A stretch of 64,000 nucleotides of DNA from Deltaproteobacteria bacterium (GCA_002691205.1 NZHD01000098.1:1-64000); one strand, 5' to 3'. Shown: positions 16,558 to 25,883, counted from the first letter of the stretch. The notes: generated by a model from the sequence alone, not told the origin. Made by a program: numbers and translations.

Positions 16558-17418
16558 TTAGAAATAATCATTCGATTCGGCCAGAAGCTCTCGGGCCGTC
16601 TTCTGGGCCACTGTGTTGCTCAGTGTGTATCCCGGAGCGACTGGATCGGCCTCAATCACCTCTCGCAGAAGTCGGTCGTGCAAAGGTTGGTCAAAAACTA
16701 ATTTCGCATACTGGTCTGCCAACAACACTTTGGCCAGAAGGTTTTTTTCGCCCGAGAGCTGAAAGGCTCTCTCGAAACACTCGCGACCCAAGTCAGGCTT
16801 CCCCCCCAGACTCGCAGGCCTAAGCGTATAGAGTACGCCCAAATAGAGATCGGCCCCCCCCGCGTCGTAACCCGGCTCAAGGACCAGCACTCGTTCCATC
16901 AATGCCTGAACTTTAGGGAGGTCTGCAATCGCGTTCCAATCTCCCGAATTGAGCTGAATCCAACCTGCCCAGGCCGCACCATAGCCAAACAGAGCTGGGA
17001 CATCTTTTTTCCTCGCCGAGGCCAAAGCCATTTCAAAATCAACGAAACGGCCTTGGCTCGCCTCGCAAAGAGTGGACGAACGCAGACAGAGTGCTCGCCA
17101 TCCAAAGTTCATCGCCTTCGCGGCAAGACGAGAGGCCCTCTCGCGGTCGGGAACAAAAGCTGAAGCGTAGGCTGAATAAAGTCGAGCGCCTGCCAGAAGC
17201 AGCATCTGATTGTTGGGATCCCCTTCAATCAGTCCATCTACGGCGATCAGATAAGCGGGCGCTCCATCCTGAACCAGGATCACATCGTCTTGATTCAGTA
17301 CGGCTGATGTTAGATTCCCAGCGATACCACTCGTCGCCGAGCTCATGAGGGCACTGCAGCCCATCCACCAGCCCGAACTCAATAGGATCAGGAAAGTCAT
17401 GAGTGAACGGAACTTCAT
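16558..17418 (-). CDS. tatT: TatT-family lipoprotein associated with TRAP transporter (TPAT component)
   Basis: A 286-residue lipoprotein with W-W-M-G-C (lipobox Cys21). The mature protein is all-helical with repeat units such as NFGWRALCLR, FGYGAAWAGWIQLN and DLYLGVLYTLRPASLGGKPDLG, which match the TatT family described from Treponema pallidum Tp0956, a trimeric TPR lipoprotein that docks onto the substrate-binding protein. It is the first gene of the TRAP operon, 78 bases before dctP. TPAT systems are thought to handle hydrophobic organic anions, so this transporter may do the same; that is inference. Confidence 0.88.
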   Translation of the reverse strand: MKFRSLMTFLILLSSGWWMGCSALMSSATSGIAGNLTSAVLNQDDVILVQDGAPAYLIAVDGLIEGDPNNQMLLLAGARLYSAYASAFVPDRERASRLAAKAMNFGWRALCLRSSTLCEASQGRFVDFEMALASARKKDVPALFGYGAAWAGWIQLNSGDWNAIADLPKVQALMERVLVLEPGYDAGGADLYLGVLYTLRPASLGGKPDLGRECFERAFQLSGEKNLLAKVLLADQYAKLVFDQPLHDRLLREVIEADPVAPGYTLSNTVAQKTARELLAESNDYF

Positions 17419-17646
17419 AGCCCCGATAAGATAGCAGGCACTCAGCGTTCGCGGACCTTCAAAAAAAACAATGCAAGCGGCATGAAGACTTTTATTCGAG
17501 AGGGAACGACCCCACGTAAAACCTCGCTAGAATCAGAAATTAAGCCCTCGAAACAAGTCGACGGGCTCAAATTCGGGCCGAATGCGACAAGTCGGGCCAT
17601 CTAAGACTCTAAAACGGGAGTTCGCTCCTCGAATCAATGACACAGA

Positions 17647-18855
17647 ATGCGTAAACCCCATTTCGTCTCGATCCTCGCGCTCGCAGTGAGTCTGCCGCCC
17701 TGCTTTTTACTCTGGGCGGTTTTTAACGGCCTGGGGCCAGGAGATCACACTTCAAACGGGCTCAAGGCCCTGTTTTCGGGCCTTTCTGTCCTGCTCCCCA
17801 TCCTCGGGCTGCGAAGCCTTTTCCCGAAGCAAACCTGGGGCCTCCCTGCGGCGGCTTGGGGATGGAGCTTTGGAGTTCTCGCCGCTCTGCCCTTCTATCT
17901 TCCAGGTGAAAGAGCCCCCGCCCTCGAAAGGGGACTCACCCAACTCACCCCCTTGATCGGACCCCACGCCTCGGCGGCCCTCTCACGAACGGGCGGGGAT
18001 TTGATTCGCTGGATGGGAGAGGACTCAAGGCCCGCACCTTCCCGAGCCCTCTTGGCCCCAGCCCTAAATGAGCGACTTGGCCAAATTCAAGACGATCGAG
18101 GCGACTTAAAAGGTCAAATCGAGCCCGCCCGCGATCTCGAAGCTGAAAGCAAGCCTGACACGATCATCCTCAGGTACACCGGAGACAATCGAAGACTCCA
18201 GATTCCAGTAGACGTCGACGGGCCCCGTATTAGCGAGCGCTATGCCATGATTCTCGATACCGGCGCCACCTATTCGACTCTTTCGGCAAGGGCTCTAGAA
18301 AATATTGGCATCGAAATTAGACCCGACGCACCGTGGGTCCAACTTCAAACTGCCGGGGGGGTGATCGAGGCGCCTCTCGCACTGGTCGACGCAGTCTGGC
18401 TAGGAGATGTCCCGGTCGAATGGGTCACAGTCGCAGTGTGTGAAGCCTGCGGCATACCACCCCTTTCGGGCCTCGTCGGGCTCAACGTTCTTCAACGTTT
18501 TCGTGTTTCTATCGATCACGAAAATAAAAACATTGAACTCTATAGACGTCAACGAGACATCGACCGAAGACTTGACATCAGCCACTGGCTCGACATCGAA
18601 GGGCGCCTCACACAGTCGTCGGACGGACGCCTCAGCTTAGAATTGCGAGGCACCAATCGATCTCGACAAGCGATCCGAGCCGCTGTGATTGATCTGGACT
18701 GCTCAGGAACGGGCTTTGCGATCGAACTGGACCATATTCCGGCCGGAAGTGAGTCATACACCCAAGTCGAACTTCCCAGAGGAACGGATTGCGAGAAGCA
18801 AACAATGACGCTCTCTCGAGCGCAGTGGGTTAAAGATCGATTCAACGAACCTTAG
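17647..18855 (+). CDS. Membrane-anchored retropepsin-like aspartic protease
   Basis: A 402-residue protein. The N terminus has about three hydrophobic segments (residues 9-30, 40-58, 66-85). A retropepsin-like domain spans about 172-298 with the catalytic ILDTGATYSTLS (202-213) and the downstream G-L-V-G-L-N-V-L-Q-R-F, which mirrors the flap and hydrophobic-Gly element of bacterial single-domain aspartic proteases. Such domains dimerise to form the active site. The C-terminal 100 residues form a beta-rich, probably immunoglobulin-like domain. The substrate is unknown; an envelope protein is likely given the topology. Its 3' end faces the CaiB-like gene and carries overlapping inverted repeats. 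Confidence 0.75.
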   Translation: MRKPHFVSILALAVSLPPCFLLWAVFNGLGPGDHTSNGLKALFSGLSVLLPILGLRSLFPKQTWGLPAAAWGWSFGVLAALPFYLPGERAPALERGLTQLTPLIGPHASAALSRTGGDLIRWMGEDSRPAPSRALLAPALNERLGQIQDDRGDLKGQIEPARDLEAESKPDTIILRYTGDNRRLQIPVDVDGPRISERYAMILDTGATYSTLSARALENIGIEIRPDAPWVQLQTAGGVIEAPLALVDAVWLGDVPVEWVTVAVCEACGIPPLSGLVGLNVLQRFRVSIDHENKNIELYRRQRDIDRRLDISHWLDIEGRLTQSSDGRLSLELRGTNRSRQAIRAAVIDLDCSGTGFAIELDHIPAGSESYTQVELPRGTDCEKQTMTLSRAQWVKDRFNEP

Positions 18856-18893
18856 GCGGAGTCAAGATTAAAACAATCTGGCCTAAGACTCCG
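18851..18893. other. Overlapping inverted repeats at convergent gene ends
   Basis: CTTAGGC (18851-18857) pairs with GCCTAAG (18881-18887), and CGGAGTC (18857-18863) pairs with GACTCCG (18887-18893). The order A-B-A'-B' is that of an H-type pseudoknot in RNA from either strand. The element covers the stop codons of the retropepsin and CaiB-like genes. No T-run follows, so its action as a terminator is uncertain. Confidence 0.4.
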
Positions 18894-20115
18894 TCCGAAC
18901 AACCCCCTGTTTGATTAAATCATCGATTTGGGTCAAATCAAAACCGCATTCAATGAGAACATCACGTGTATCCGCACCGGGCACAGGCGAAGGCCCCGAA
19001 ATACCAGTAGGAGACGCTTCAAACGTGACTGGATGTCTGAGCAAGGACATCTCTCCTGCTTCGACATGGGTAACTTCTCGAGTGAGATTTAGGTGGTTCA
19101 CTTGCGGGTCGTCGAAGGCCTCATCCACCGCCAAGATGGGTCCACAAATCACGTCGGCCTTTTCGAAGGCCCTGAGCCAATCCGTGGTAGAGCGCTTGCG
19201 AAGAACCGTCTCGATTTTCTGACGTAAAGGCTCTCTGTTCAAAGAACGACTCCGAGAATCGGTGAACCTTGAATCCGACAAAAGCTCTGGTGTCCCGAGA
19301 ACTTCCACAAAGGCGACCCAATCCGTAGTCACGGCCAAGTTGATAAACCCATCCTGGGTTGCAAAAGTACCCATCGGGAAAAGTGTTGGATGATCATTTC
19401 CTGCCTGTTTCGGAACCTCCCCATCCACAAGCCAGCGAATCGCTTGAAAGTCCATGAAGTTAATCATGCTTTCAAGAAGCGATGTATGAATCCATTGCCC
19501 TCGCCCGGTTCGTTCCCGAACGTAAAGAGCGGCCAGAATCCCCTGTGCGAGAAAGGTTCCCGCCGTTGAATCAGAGATTGCAATGCCTGTCCGGAGCGGC
19601 TCTTGGTCAGGCCTTCCGGTCACACCCATTAATCCACTCATTCCCTGTATCACTTGATCTACGCCGGACCGGTCTCGATAAGGACCGGACTGACCAAAGC
19701 CAGAAAGGCTGGCGTAAATAATTCTTGGATTAAGCAAAGCAATCTCGGGGTACGCGATGCCTAAACGCTCCTTCACCGCTGGCCTGAAATTTTCGACCAA
19801 TACGTCAGCCGCTTCGGCGAGCTTCAAGAAGACTTTTCTTCCATCTTCTTTTTTCAGGTCGATCAGAACAGAGCGCTTCCCTCGATGCAGATTGTGGGAG
19901 TCCGAGTAACCCAGTTCAAATCCACCATCAGGAGGAGAAACACGAATTACCTCTGCCCCCATATCGCTAAGCTGCCTAACGCAGGTTGGACCCGCCCGAG
20001 CCACGGTCAAATCTAAAACACGCAACCCCGAGAGCGCTCCCCCCTCACCATCACGAGACCGATAGATCGAATCTGACACCCCAAACGACTCCTCATCCTT
20101 CTTGAACTCGCGCAT
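18883..20115 (-). CDS. CaiB/BaiF-family (family III) CoA transferase
   Basis: A 410-residue enzyme counted from ATG 20115. An in-frame TTG at 20151 would add twelve residues, but neither has a clear ribosome-binding site. The core begins A-L-S-G-L-R-V-L-D-L-T, a family hallmark, followed by G-A-E-V-I-R-V, L-D-L-K-K-E-D-G-R and the oxalate-CoA-ligand-style loop S-G-F-G-Q-S-G-P-Y. The aspartate that carries the covalent CoA anhydride is in G-I-A-I-S-D-S-T-A-G. These enzymes move CoA between carboxylic acids. Substrate cannot be assigned. It is flanked by genes with no obvious pathway link. Confidence 0.88.
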   Translation of the reverse strand: MREFKKDEESFGVSDSIYRSRDGEGGALSGLRVLDLTVARAGPTCVRQLSDMGAEVIRVSPPDGGFELGYSDSHNLHRGKRSVLIDLKKEDGRKVFLKLAEAADVLVENFRPAVKERLGIAYPEIALLNPRIIYASLSGFGQSGPYRDRSGVDQVIQGMSGLMGVTGRPDQEPLRTGIAISDSTAGTFLAQGILAALYVRERTGRGQWIHTSLLESMINFMDFQAIRWLVDGEVPKQAGNDHPTLFPMGTFATQDGFINLAVTTDWVAFVEVLGTPELLSDSRFTDSRSRSLNREPLRQKIETVLRKRSTTDWLRAFEKADVICGPILAVDEAFDDPQVNHLNLTREVTHVEAGEMSLLRHPVTFEASPTGISGPSPVPGADTRDVLIECGFDLTQIDDLIKQGVVRTES

Positions 20116-20205
20116 TGTTACAGCGCAGCTTAACTCAAGAGGAATTTTCAAGAGAGACAGGGCTCTCTTCCGCCGTCCAAGAGGTCTATCTTCGTAATTT
20201 ACCCG

Positions 20206-20466
20206 CTAGGGTGCGGGAAAATTCGAAAAAGCTGGATGGACGGCTAGGTCCTGCCCCTCTCGATCATTTAGCGGGGCTGCCCATTCATTCGAGGCTGTGG
20301 GCTCTAGGGGGCGATACTCAATAAACTCAACCGAAGTCGCCAAAATCAAGAAAAGAAGGATCGGTGTCCCCAACACCAAGCCAATACTCTGCGTCGCCTT
20401 CTGACGATACGATCGGTGTTTGTGACGACGAACTGGTTTTGAAGGGCTCATAAAGAGAGCGGCCAT
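20206..20466 (-). CDS. Small single-pass membrane protein, unknown function
   Basis: An 86-residue protein with a basic N-terminal part (K-P-V-R-R-H-K-H-R-S-Y-R-Q-K), one transmembrane helix at about residues 28-48, and an acidic, Pro-rich tail probably outside the cytoplasm. The ATG has GAGGA about eight bases upstream, which supports translation; a second Met at residue 6 is possible. I recognise no family. It lies alone between the CaiB-like and GPH symporter genes on the same strand. Confidence 0.5.
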   Translation of the reverse strand: MAALFMSPSKPVRRHKHRSYRQKATQSIGLVLGTPILLFLILATSVEFIEYRPLEPTASNEWAAPLNDREGQDLAVHPAFSNFPAP

Positions 20467-20664
20467 GAAATAATCCTCACACTAGGGTTCTCAACTTTTA
20501 TTCTTTATCGGAAAGATCGGTTGAGATCCTGAAGACAAATTCAAATATTGCCCTTAGGGTTCCATCGTCTTGACAGACTCCCTGATAAATTACAACCAGA
20601 GCGGAAAACAAGTTCAAGGATAGGCTGATCGGGCTCTAAAACGTCCCTCCCGGTCACAAAGGGC

Positions 20665-22068
20665 CTAAGGGAGGAAAGCCTTCTCTGGTCCCTTGCGTGC
20701 GTCGAGTTGACGCCGCACCTCTAAATGGGCCTCCTCGTCGAGAGTAAAATGGCGATAAAAAATTAAAGCGCCCAGAAGAAAGCAGACCATGGGGAAGAAC
20801 CCATACAGGACTAAAAGTGTTGTACGTGCCGTTTCTGACTGGGCAACGTTCGGAACGAAGCCCGCCAGGTCAAGCGCGAAGCCTGTCAATACAAGAGTGA
20901 TCCCTGTCGCCAGCTTAAATACAAAATTCCAGGCTGCAAAATACGTCCCCTCTTTTCGCTCACCGGTTTGCAATTCATCGTAGTCGATCACATCTGCCTG
21001 TATCGAAGGGGCCAGAATCGCACCCGCCCCTGCAACCGTCCCCAGAACGACGGCTGTGATCGAAATCATCGCAACATCACCCTCGCCTAAAAACATCATG
21101 GCCCCAAAACAAGCCGAGCTCATCGTCATCGAAAAAAGCCACAGCTTTTTTTTCCCATACACTTTGGAGAGCTTTAACCAGAGTGGAACACTTGCCGCAG
21201 AAGGTACGGCGTAAAGCAAAATGTACAAAGGTGCATACTCAGGTGTACCCACGATGTATTCAGACACATATACCGTCAGGATATTTACCGTAGCGCCGCC
21301 CACGCTATCGATTAGAAAAACAAGGAGCAGAACTTTGGCATGGGGATTCCGAAGCACATCCGCAAAGGCTTGGTAGGCACCCGACCCCACACGACCTTGA
21401 TATTCTTTTCTCTCGGGGACGCGGATCACCATCCAAACCATCGTAATCGCGGTGAGCACCCCCGCCACCAACGCAATTTCCGTTGCCGTCACACGCGGTT
21501 CAGAAGATTGAATCATCAACCACATGGCACCTAGAGCGAGCAGCGAACCAATACTCCAACCCACATGGCGCACGCCGAAGAGACGTGTCCGCTGATGCGT
21601 CTCCACACTCAATTCTGCGGCTAAGGATTGATGAGGTACAAAAACCGTCGTCATGGCCGAATAGAAAAGAATCACAGCGAACGACATGTAAAGAACTGCT
21701 TCTTCTCCCATCAACTCAGATGGAGGACTCCAGACCATGTAAAAAACAAGGGCCACCGGAATCGCTGAAAATAAAATCCACGGACGCCGACGTCCTAGAC
21801 GGGAACGAGTCCGATCACTGACATACCCCACAAGCGGATCTGTAACACCGTCCCAAAGACGCGAAAACCCGAAGATCAAACCCATCGCAGCTGGCGCAAT
21901 CAGCAATACGTCTGTCGCGTATTTCATCAAATACATATTCACCAGCAGATACATAAACCCCATGCCCAGCGTGGGGAGATTGAACTGCAGGATCAGAGGC
22001 CATGACAACTGCTCCGCCTTTGAGCCTTCTGCTATCTCAGGCTCCGGTTCGCTCATATCCACATTCAT
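20665..22068 (-). CDS. GPH-family sugar:cation symporter (MFS)
   Basis: A 467-residue, twelve-helix transporter of the glycoside-pentoside-hexuronide family. Characteristic parts are D-G-V-T-D-P-L-V-G-Y-V-S-D-R-T, R-S-R-L-G-R-R-R-P-W-I-L, and V-P-H-Q-S-L-A-A-E-L in the first half, and Q-A-D-V-I-D-Y-D-E-L-Q-T-G-E-R-K-E-G in the loop between helices ten and eleven. MelB is the prototype and imports sugars with Na+ or H+. The substrate here is unknown because no glycosidase is adjacent. The first ATG has GAGGGG very close; ATG at 22056 may be used instead. Confidence 0.87.
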   Translation of the reverse strand: MNVDMSEPEPEIAEGSKAEQLSWPLILQFNLPTLGMGFMYLLVNMYLMKYATDVLLIAPAAMGLIFGFSRLWDGVTDPLVGYVSDRTRSRLGRRRPWILFSAIPVALVFYMVWSPPSELMGEEAVLYMSFAVILFYSAMTTVFVPHQSLAAELSVETHQRTRLFGVRHVGWSIGSLLALGAMWLMIQSSEPRVTATEIALVAGVLTAITMVWMVIRVPERKEYQGRVGSGAYQAFADVLRNPHAKVLLLVFLIDSVGGATVNILTVYVSEYIVGTPEYAPLYILLYAVPSAASVPLWLKLSKVYGKKKLWLFSMTMSSACFGAMMFLGEGDVAMISITAVVLGTVAGAGAILAPSIQADVIDYDELQTGERKEGTYFAAWNFVFKLATGITLVLTGFALDLAGFVPNVAQSETARTTLLVLYGFFPMVCFLLGALIFYRHFTLDEEAHLEVRRQLDARKGPEKAFLP

Positions 22069-22238
22069 GCCCCTCTTGGTGCCAGCATTAGGGAAGGCAT
22101 CCGGATACTCTTAACAAAACTCTCTCGCGTCGATCATGAGGCAGGAAGCAACTCTGGTCAAGTCAGTCAATCAACGAAGTGTCATTCATTTTTTCAAATT
22201 TTGGAAAAACCATCCGATTTATTGACGTTGAAATCCCA

Positions 22239-22625
22239 CTAGACCCACCAAGCGAGCATCGCCCAAATCAAGCTTCCGCCGAGCAGAATAATCTCGACGA
22301 TGAAAGTAATCGTCATGCCCATGGTACGCTTTTTGGGCTCACTCACGTACCCGGCCGAATACAAACCTCGGCCCAAAATAAAGAAAAGCCCCAAAACAGC
22401 CGCCGCCGCCGGATTCACATATCGAGCAAAGCACCACAAGGCGGGCAGGAAAATAATGAGTTGCTCGAGAGTGTTCTGCTGAACTCTCAACCTGCGCTCA
22501 AAAAGAGCATGTCCAGACACCGCAGGCGCTTCAACCTCATACTCAACCCGAGCACGACCGGCCTGAATCAAGAAGTAAAGATACTGAACCAATGCCAAGA
22601 GCCCCACAATCGAAACAACTTCCAT
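22239..22625 (-). CDS. MAPEG-family membrane protein
   Basis: A 128-residue, four-helix membrane protein. The signature R-V-Q-Q-N-T-L-E-Q-L (47-56) and the following F-L-P-A-L-W are typical of MAPEG proteins (membrane-associated proteins in eicosanoid and glutathione metabolism), as is the Y-N/R-x-G-Y-V region near residue 90. Bacterial members are often glutathione transferase-like, but activity is unproven for most. The ATG has AAAGGAAAGG upstream. It is probably an independent unit between the GPH symporter and the PhyH-like gene. Confidence 0.82.
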   Translation of the reverse strand: MEVVSIVGLLALVQYLYFLIQAGRARVEYEVEAPAVSGHALFERRLRVQQNTLEQLIIFLPALWCFARYVNPAAAAVLGLFFILGRGLYSAGYVSEPKKRTMGMTITFIVEIILLGGSLIWAMLAWWV

Positions 22626-22734
22626 TTCGTTTCCTTTCCTTTACGTTTTCATATTTGATCTCATCCGAAGTTTTTCGAGACCGTAGCTCCTGGAAGGGTA
22701 ACAACGACGCCAAGCCCTGATTCGAAAAAGGTCG

Positions 22735-23514
22735 CTATTTCGCAGTTCGCCGAGTGGGCATCCAATCGATATTCGGAGGGACGAAGCCGATCTTCTCCAC
22801 GCTCAGGTCCTGAGTCTCCGCACTTGCAAAATGATAAACCATGGCCGCTCGCATCTGCGAGGACTCATTATCTGTCGATCGATGCATCAGGTGACTGTGA
22901 AAGACGAGGAGATCTCCCGCCTCCATTAAAAGCATTTCTTCACTGGAAGTATCGTGATCTACGATCTCCACATACCCAAGATTTGCATGCTCCCGACGAT
23001 CAGGAACAACCTCGTGCACGGGCTCAACATGGGAACCAGGCAACACCCAAAGAGGTCCGTTTGTTGGTGTGGCATCGGTCACGGCCAACCAAACGCCTAC
23101 CTGCGGTCCACGATCAAAATGAAAATAGAAAGAATCTTGATGCCAAGGCTGACCCATAGCGCCTGGTAATTTGAAAATGAACTGCGAAAGAAAACAATCC
23201 AGATCTGGCCCCAGGAGGTTCCCAATCAGATCACCCAGTCGGGGATCACAAGCAAATTCTCGAAAAGTCGGAAGCTCTCGATGAATTCGGAAGACTTTAG
23301 AAACTCGATCTTCAGGCCCACTCGCATTCTCTGCAATCCGAGCCTCCGCTTGAATAAACGTTGGAAGAATAGATTCGCCTCGATCGGCGCGCCGGACTAG
23401 ATCGAGAACATCTTTCCTCATCGTCTCGCAAAGAGCGACATCCGCGAAGCCTTTGACCACAAAAAAGCCGCGATGACTCCATTCACGCTTCTGTTTTTCC
23501 GTCAGCGTTTCCAT
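22735..23514 (-). CDS. Phytanoyl-CoA dioxygenase (PhyH) family protein
   Basis: A 259-residue non-heme Fe(II)/2-oxoglutarate oxygenase. The iron ligands are visible as H-Q-D in P-W-H-Q-D-S-F-Y-F and the distal His in F-H-S-H-L-M-H-R-S, with the 2-oxoglutarate-binding Arg in S-Q-M-R-A-A. The motif N-G-P-L-W-V-L-P-G-S-H is the family's most conserved stretch. It would hydroxylate a small molecule while decarboxylating 2-oxoglutarate; the target is not identifiable. Length is usual for bacterial PhyH proteins, which are diverse in natural-product and lipid metabolism. Confidence 0.88.
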   Translation of the reverse strand: METLTEKQKREWSHRGFFVVKGFADVALCETMRKDVLDLVRRADRGESILPTFIQAEARIAENASGPEDRVSKVFRIHRELPTFREFACDPRLGDLIGNLLGPDLDCFLSQFIFKLPGAMGQPWHQDSFYFHFDRGPQVGVWLAVTDATPTNGPLWVLPGSHVEPVHEVVPDRREHANLGYVEIVDHDTSSEEMLLMEAGDLLVFHSHLMHRSTDNESSQMRAAMVYHFASAETQDLSVEKIGFVPPNIDWMPTRRTAK

Positions 23515-23566
23515 TGGATTCTCTCTTCAGGTGCAGATCCCAAGCATAGCGCCCATTGGGTTGCTG

Positions 23567-24733
23567 CTACTTTACGTTCACCCAATGAGGATAGTCCCCG
23601 ACCAACTTCTCCATCGCAAAATGTTTTTCAACCCACGCGATGAGATCCGGACTCAAGCTGAGATCGCGTGATTCCGCGGGTCCCGAAAGATCGAATCGAC
23701 GAATTGCACCATCGGGTGCAATTAGTTCAAGCTCTCGCGGCAAATTCACGGCCACTAAGTCAACCGCTTGGCCCGTATAGTGGTCTGAAGAACGTGCTCC
23801 GGCCTCTGTCGCAAAAACCACTTGGTAGGTCTCGGCCATCTCACGCGCTGCCCGCTGAGTCGCAGCCGATCCGTCCGGGTGATCCCAGAGAATAGGCACC
23901 CTCAATCCCCACTCTTCATTAACTCTTTTAACTTTTTCAAGAGCCACGGACAGAGATTCTTCATCTTGAGCCCGACTGATCAAGAATGCGCCCCACATCA
24001 GGTACCCTCGCTCGGGGCTCCGTAAGGTCGACGTCAAATCGACCCGGGCTCCTTGAGCACGGAGCTGCTCGATTAAAGAGCCGACTCGTTGAGCAAAGTC
24101 ACCCGACCCGGGTGACTCGGATAAGGCCGAAAGGCGCTGTCTTTCTATGGATGGATTACGAAAACGCATTGTCCATTCGGGTCCTAAAGGGTCTCCATCT
24201 AAAGCGGGGGTCTGCATCTTCTGTGCCTGAGGTTTATGCAGCGCAAGACTCGCCCCTCCCCCATAGTGACGAGGCTTTCCTCTAAAGACATCATCGGTGT
24301 GAAGAAAAATACCCGACCTACGCGCTCGACTCGGAGTCAACCAAAGCGGAGATTGCACTGTCGAGGTCGAAAACTCTGTTAAAACATCGTCTAAAAAAAA
24401 TATAAAGTCTGTAGGGTCTACCGGGCCACCCATTGTTTCGCGCATGACACGCGTCATGGGCTCTTCCTCCGGCGCCTCACTCATCTCGCGGAGTAATTCC
24501 GCGTCCACTCTGACAAAGGCCAACTGAATCGTCCGGCCCTCAAGCTGCTTCGAGGCCTCCCGCAAAGGTGACCGGACACCCTGGGGCCATGGGGGAGAGG
24601 ACAGAGTCTCAAACCTCCGGTTAGGCGTTAAGACTGCTCTCTCCGAGTCTGGGCTTGAGACCGTCCCATACGTGGGATCACCCACGAGGAACAACAGACA
24701 AAAAACACACCCAACCAAAAACCTTCGGTTCAC
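23567..24733 (-). CDS. Exported M15-like (D-Ala-D-Ala carboxypeptidase/endopeptidase fold) protein
   Basis: A 388-residue protein from GTG 24733, which has GAGAGG seven bases upstream and places a signal peptide directly at the N terminus. The frame extends to an ATG at 24796 with no ribosome-binding site. The C-terminal 170 residues have S-T-L-R-S, then S-D-H-Y-T-G-Q-A-V-D (metal ligands His and Asp of the S-x-H-x-x-G-x-A-x-D motif), and the last ligand in Y-P-H-W near the end, matching M15 and LAS peptidases. The N-terminal half (residues 40-200) is unfamiliar. A role in cutting peptidoglycan peptides is likely from the fold and export. Confidence 0.72.
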   Translation of the reverse strand: MNRRFLVGCVFCLLFLVGDPTYGTVSSPDSERAVLTPNRRFETLSSPPWPQGVRSPLREASKQLEGRTIQLAFVRVDAELLREMSEAPEEEPMTRVMRETMGGPVDPTDFIFFLDDVLTEFSTSTVQSPLWLTPSRARRSGIFLHTDDVFRGKPRHYGGGASLALHKPQAQKMQTPALDGDPLGPEWTMRFRNPSIERQRLSALSESPGSGDFAQRVGSLIEQLRAQGARVDLTSTLRSPERGYLMWGAFLISRAQDEESLSVALEKVKRVNEEWGLRVPILWDHPDGSAATQRAAREMAETYQVVFATEAGARSSDHYTGQAVDLVAVNLPRELELIAPDGAIRRFDLSGPAESRDLSLSPDLIAWVEKHFAMEKLVGDYPHWVNVK

Positions 24734-24818
24734 GACAACGCCTCTCGAGTCATCTCTTCCCTTTCGAAGGTCTCCGTAGCCCGTCCCATCAAGCATTCAT
24801 TTTCGGCCATCTTTATGA

Positions 24819-25883
24819 TTAGCCTAGAATAAAACGTGAGCGCTCACTGTGTGTCTCGCAGGCTTGATTATACAAGCTCCATTGACCCTGAGTACGAACC
24901 CAGTTGTGCTCAGCGCAGGAGCCAAAGCGTTTGGGATCCCATGACCAATGAGCTTCGGCTAGAACGTCAGCTGCGAATCGGGCACAGAGCTCTAGGCTCA
25001 ATCTTTCCAATGCATCGGTCAATGAAAGCAACTCTTCACGGGTGATCTCAAAACGAATCGTCGACAGATACCCTTCAGCCGAAGATCGAAAACGTTCAAG
25101 GTCGAGAATAGCCTCCGCTGCTCCATCAGACGCCAAATTACACCAAGAACGCCAAGCATCACCGAGATCGAAATAAATCGGCATCTCGGCCAAAGTATCA
25201 AGATCAATTAGTGCGTGAGCACTTTGACTGATTTCGGAAGAGTTCTGGTTGAAAAGAAAATTGTTAAATTTCAGATCTCCATGAATAATTCGATGCGGCA
25301 GATCTCGGCGAAAACCAAGCCGATCCACTTCAATTCGAATCTTCTCGGCCAGTTCGGCGACCTGGTGATAAAAGGGGTGTCCTGAAAACACAACTAAGTT
25401 TTTTTCTAAGTCAGCCAGATGTCGAGGCATATCATGAAAAGGAAAGCCAATGGGAAAGAGTTTTCCATCAAAGTTCACGAGTGCGTCATGAAACCGAGCT
25501 GTAAGCTGAGCTGTGCTCCGTGCCTGCTCTGACGATTGGCACCGCTGAAAGACAACACCTTCGAGACGCTCCATCAATCTCCAGCGAGATCCATCTTCGA
25601 GCTCACAAAAGAGATCCCCCTTTTTCGTCTCCAGTAGACGCGGTGCAACCATGCCTTGCTCTCGTAAACACTGAGAGACGCTTTGAATGTTTTTTTGAAT
25701 ATCCGTAGAAAAAGCAGGGTTGACCCGCTGGGCGATAAATTTCTCTGACTTTCGATCGATGGCCCAGGTCTGATTAATCAACCCAACCGACACATACTCA
25801 GCTTGAATTTCATCAAAACCGCTCCATGCTTGAAGAGCTTTCTTGAGTTTTTCAATGTCGCGTAAAGAGTTGATTTCAACCAT
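24819..25883 (-). CDS. Aminoglycoside-phosphotransferase-fold kinase, N-acetylhexosamine kinase-like
   Basis: A 354-residue kinase counted from ATG 25883, with GGAG and AAGG upstream; the frame extends to 26012 without support. The catalytic loop is I-I-H-G-D-L-K-F-N-N-F-L with the metal-binding D-L-D-T-L in A-L-I-D-L-D-T-L-A. The N-terminal V-G-L-I-N-Q-T-W and F-I-A-Q-R-V-N-P resemble the NahK-like branch that phosphorylates N-acetylhexosamines at C1. The substrate remains a guess; choline or homoserine kinases share the fold. It stands downstream of a non-coding stretch and is probably a single gene. Confidence 0.75.
   Translation of the reverse strand: MVEINSLRDIEKLKKALQAWSGFDEIQAEYVSVGLINQTWAIDRKSEKFIAQRVNPAFSTDIQKNIQSVSQCLREQGMVAPRLLETKKGDLFCELEDGSRWRLMERLEGVVFQRCQSSEQARSTAQLTARFHDALVNFDGKLFPIGFPFHDMPRHLADLEKNLVVFSGHPFYHQVAELAEKIRIEVDRLGFRRDLPHRIIHGDLKFNNFLFNQNSSEISQSAHALIDLDTLAEMPIYFDLGDAWRSWCNLASDGAAEAILDLERFRSSAEGYLSTIRFEITREELLSLTDALERLSLELCARFAADVLAEAHWSWDPKRFGSCAEHNWVRTQGQWSLYNQACETHSERSRFILG

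Noticed and set aside
20570-20600. TTGACA promoter-like box on the plus strand
   Set aside because: No acceptable -10 at 16-18 bases and no plus-strand gene follows.
22179-22658. 159-codon open frame on the plus strand
   Set aside because: Covers the MAPEG gene on the other strand, which has a good ribosome-binding site and family motifs.
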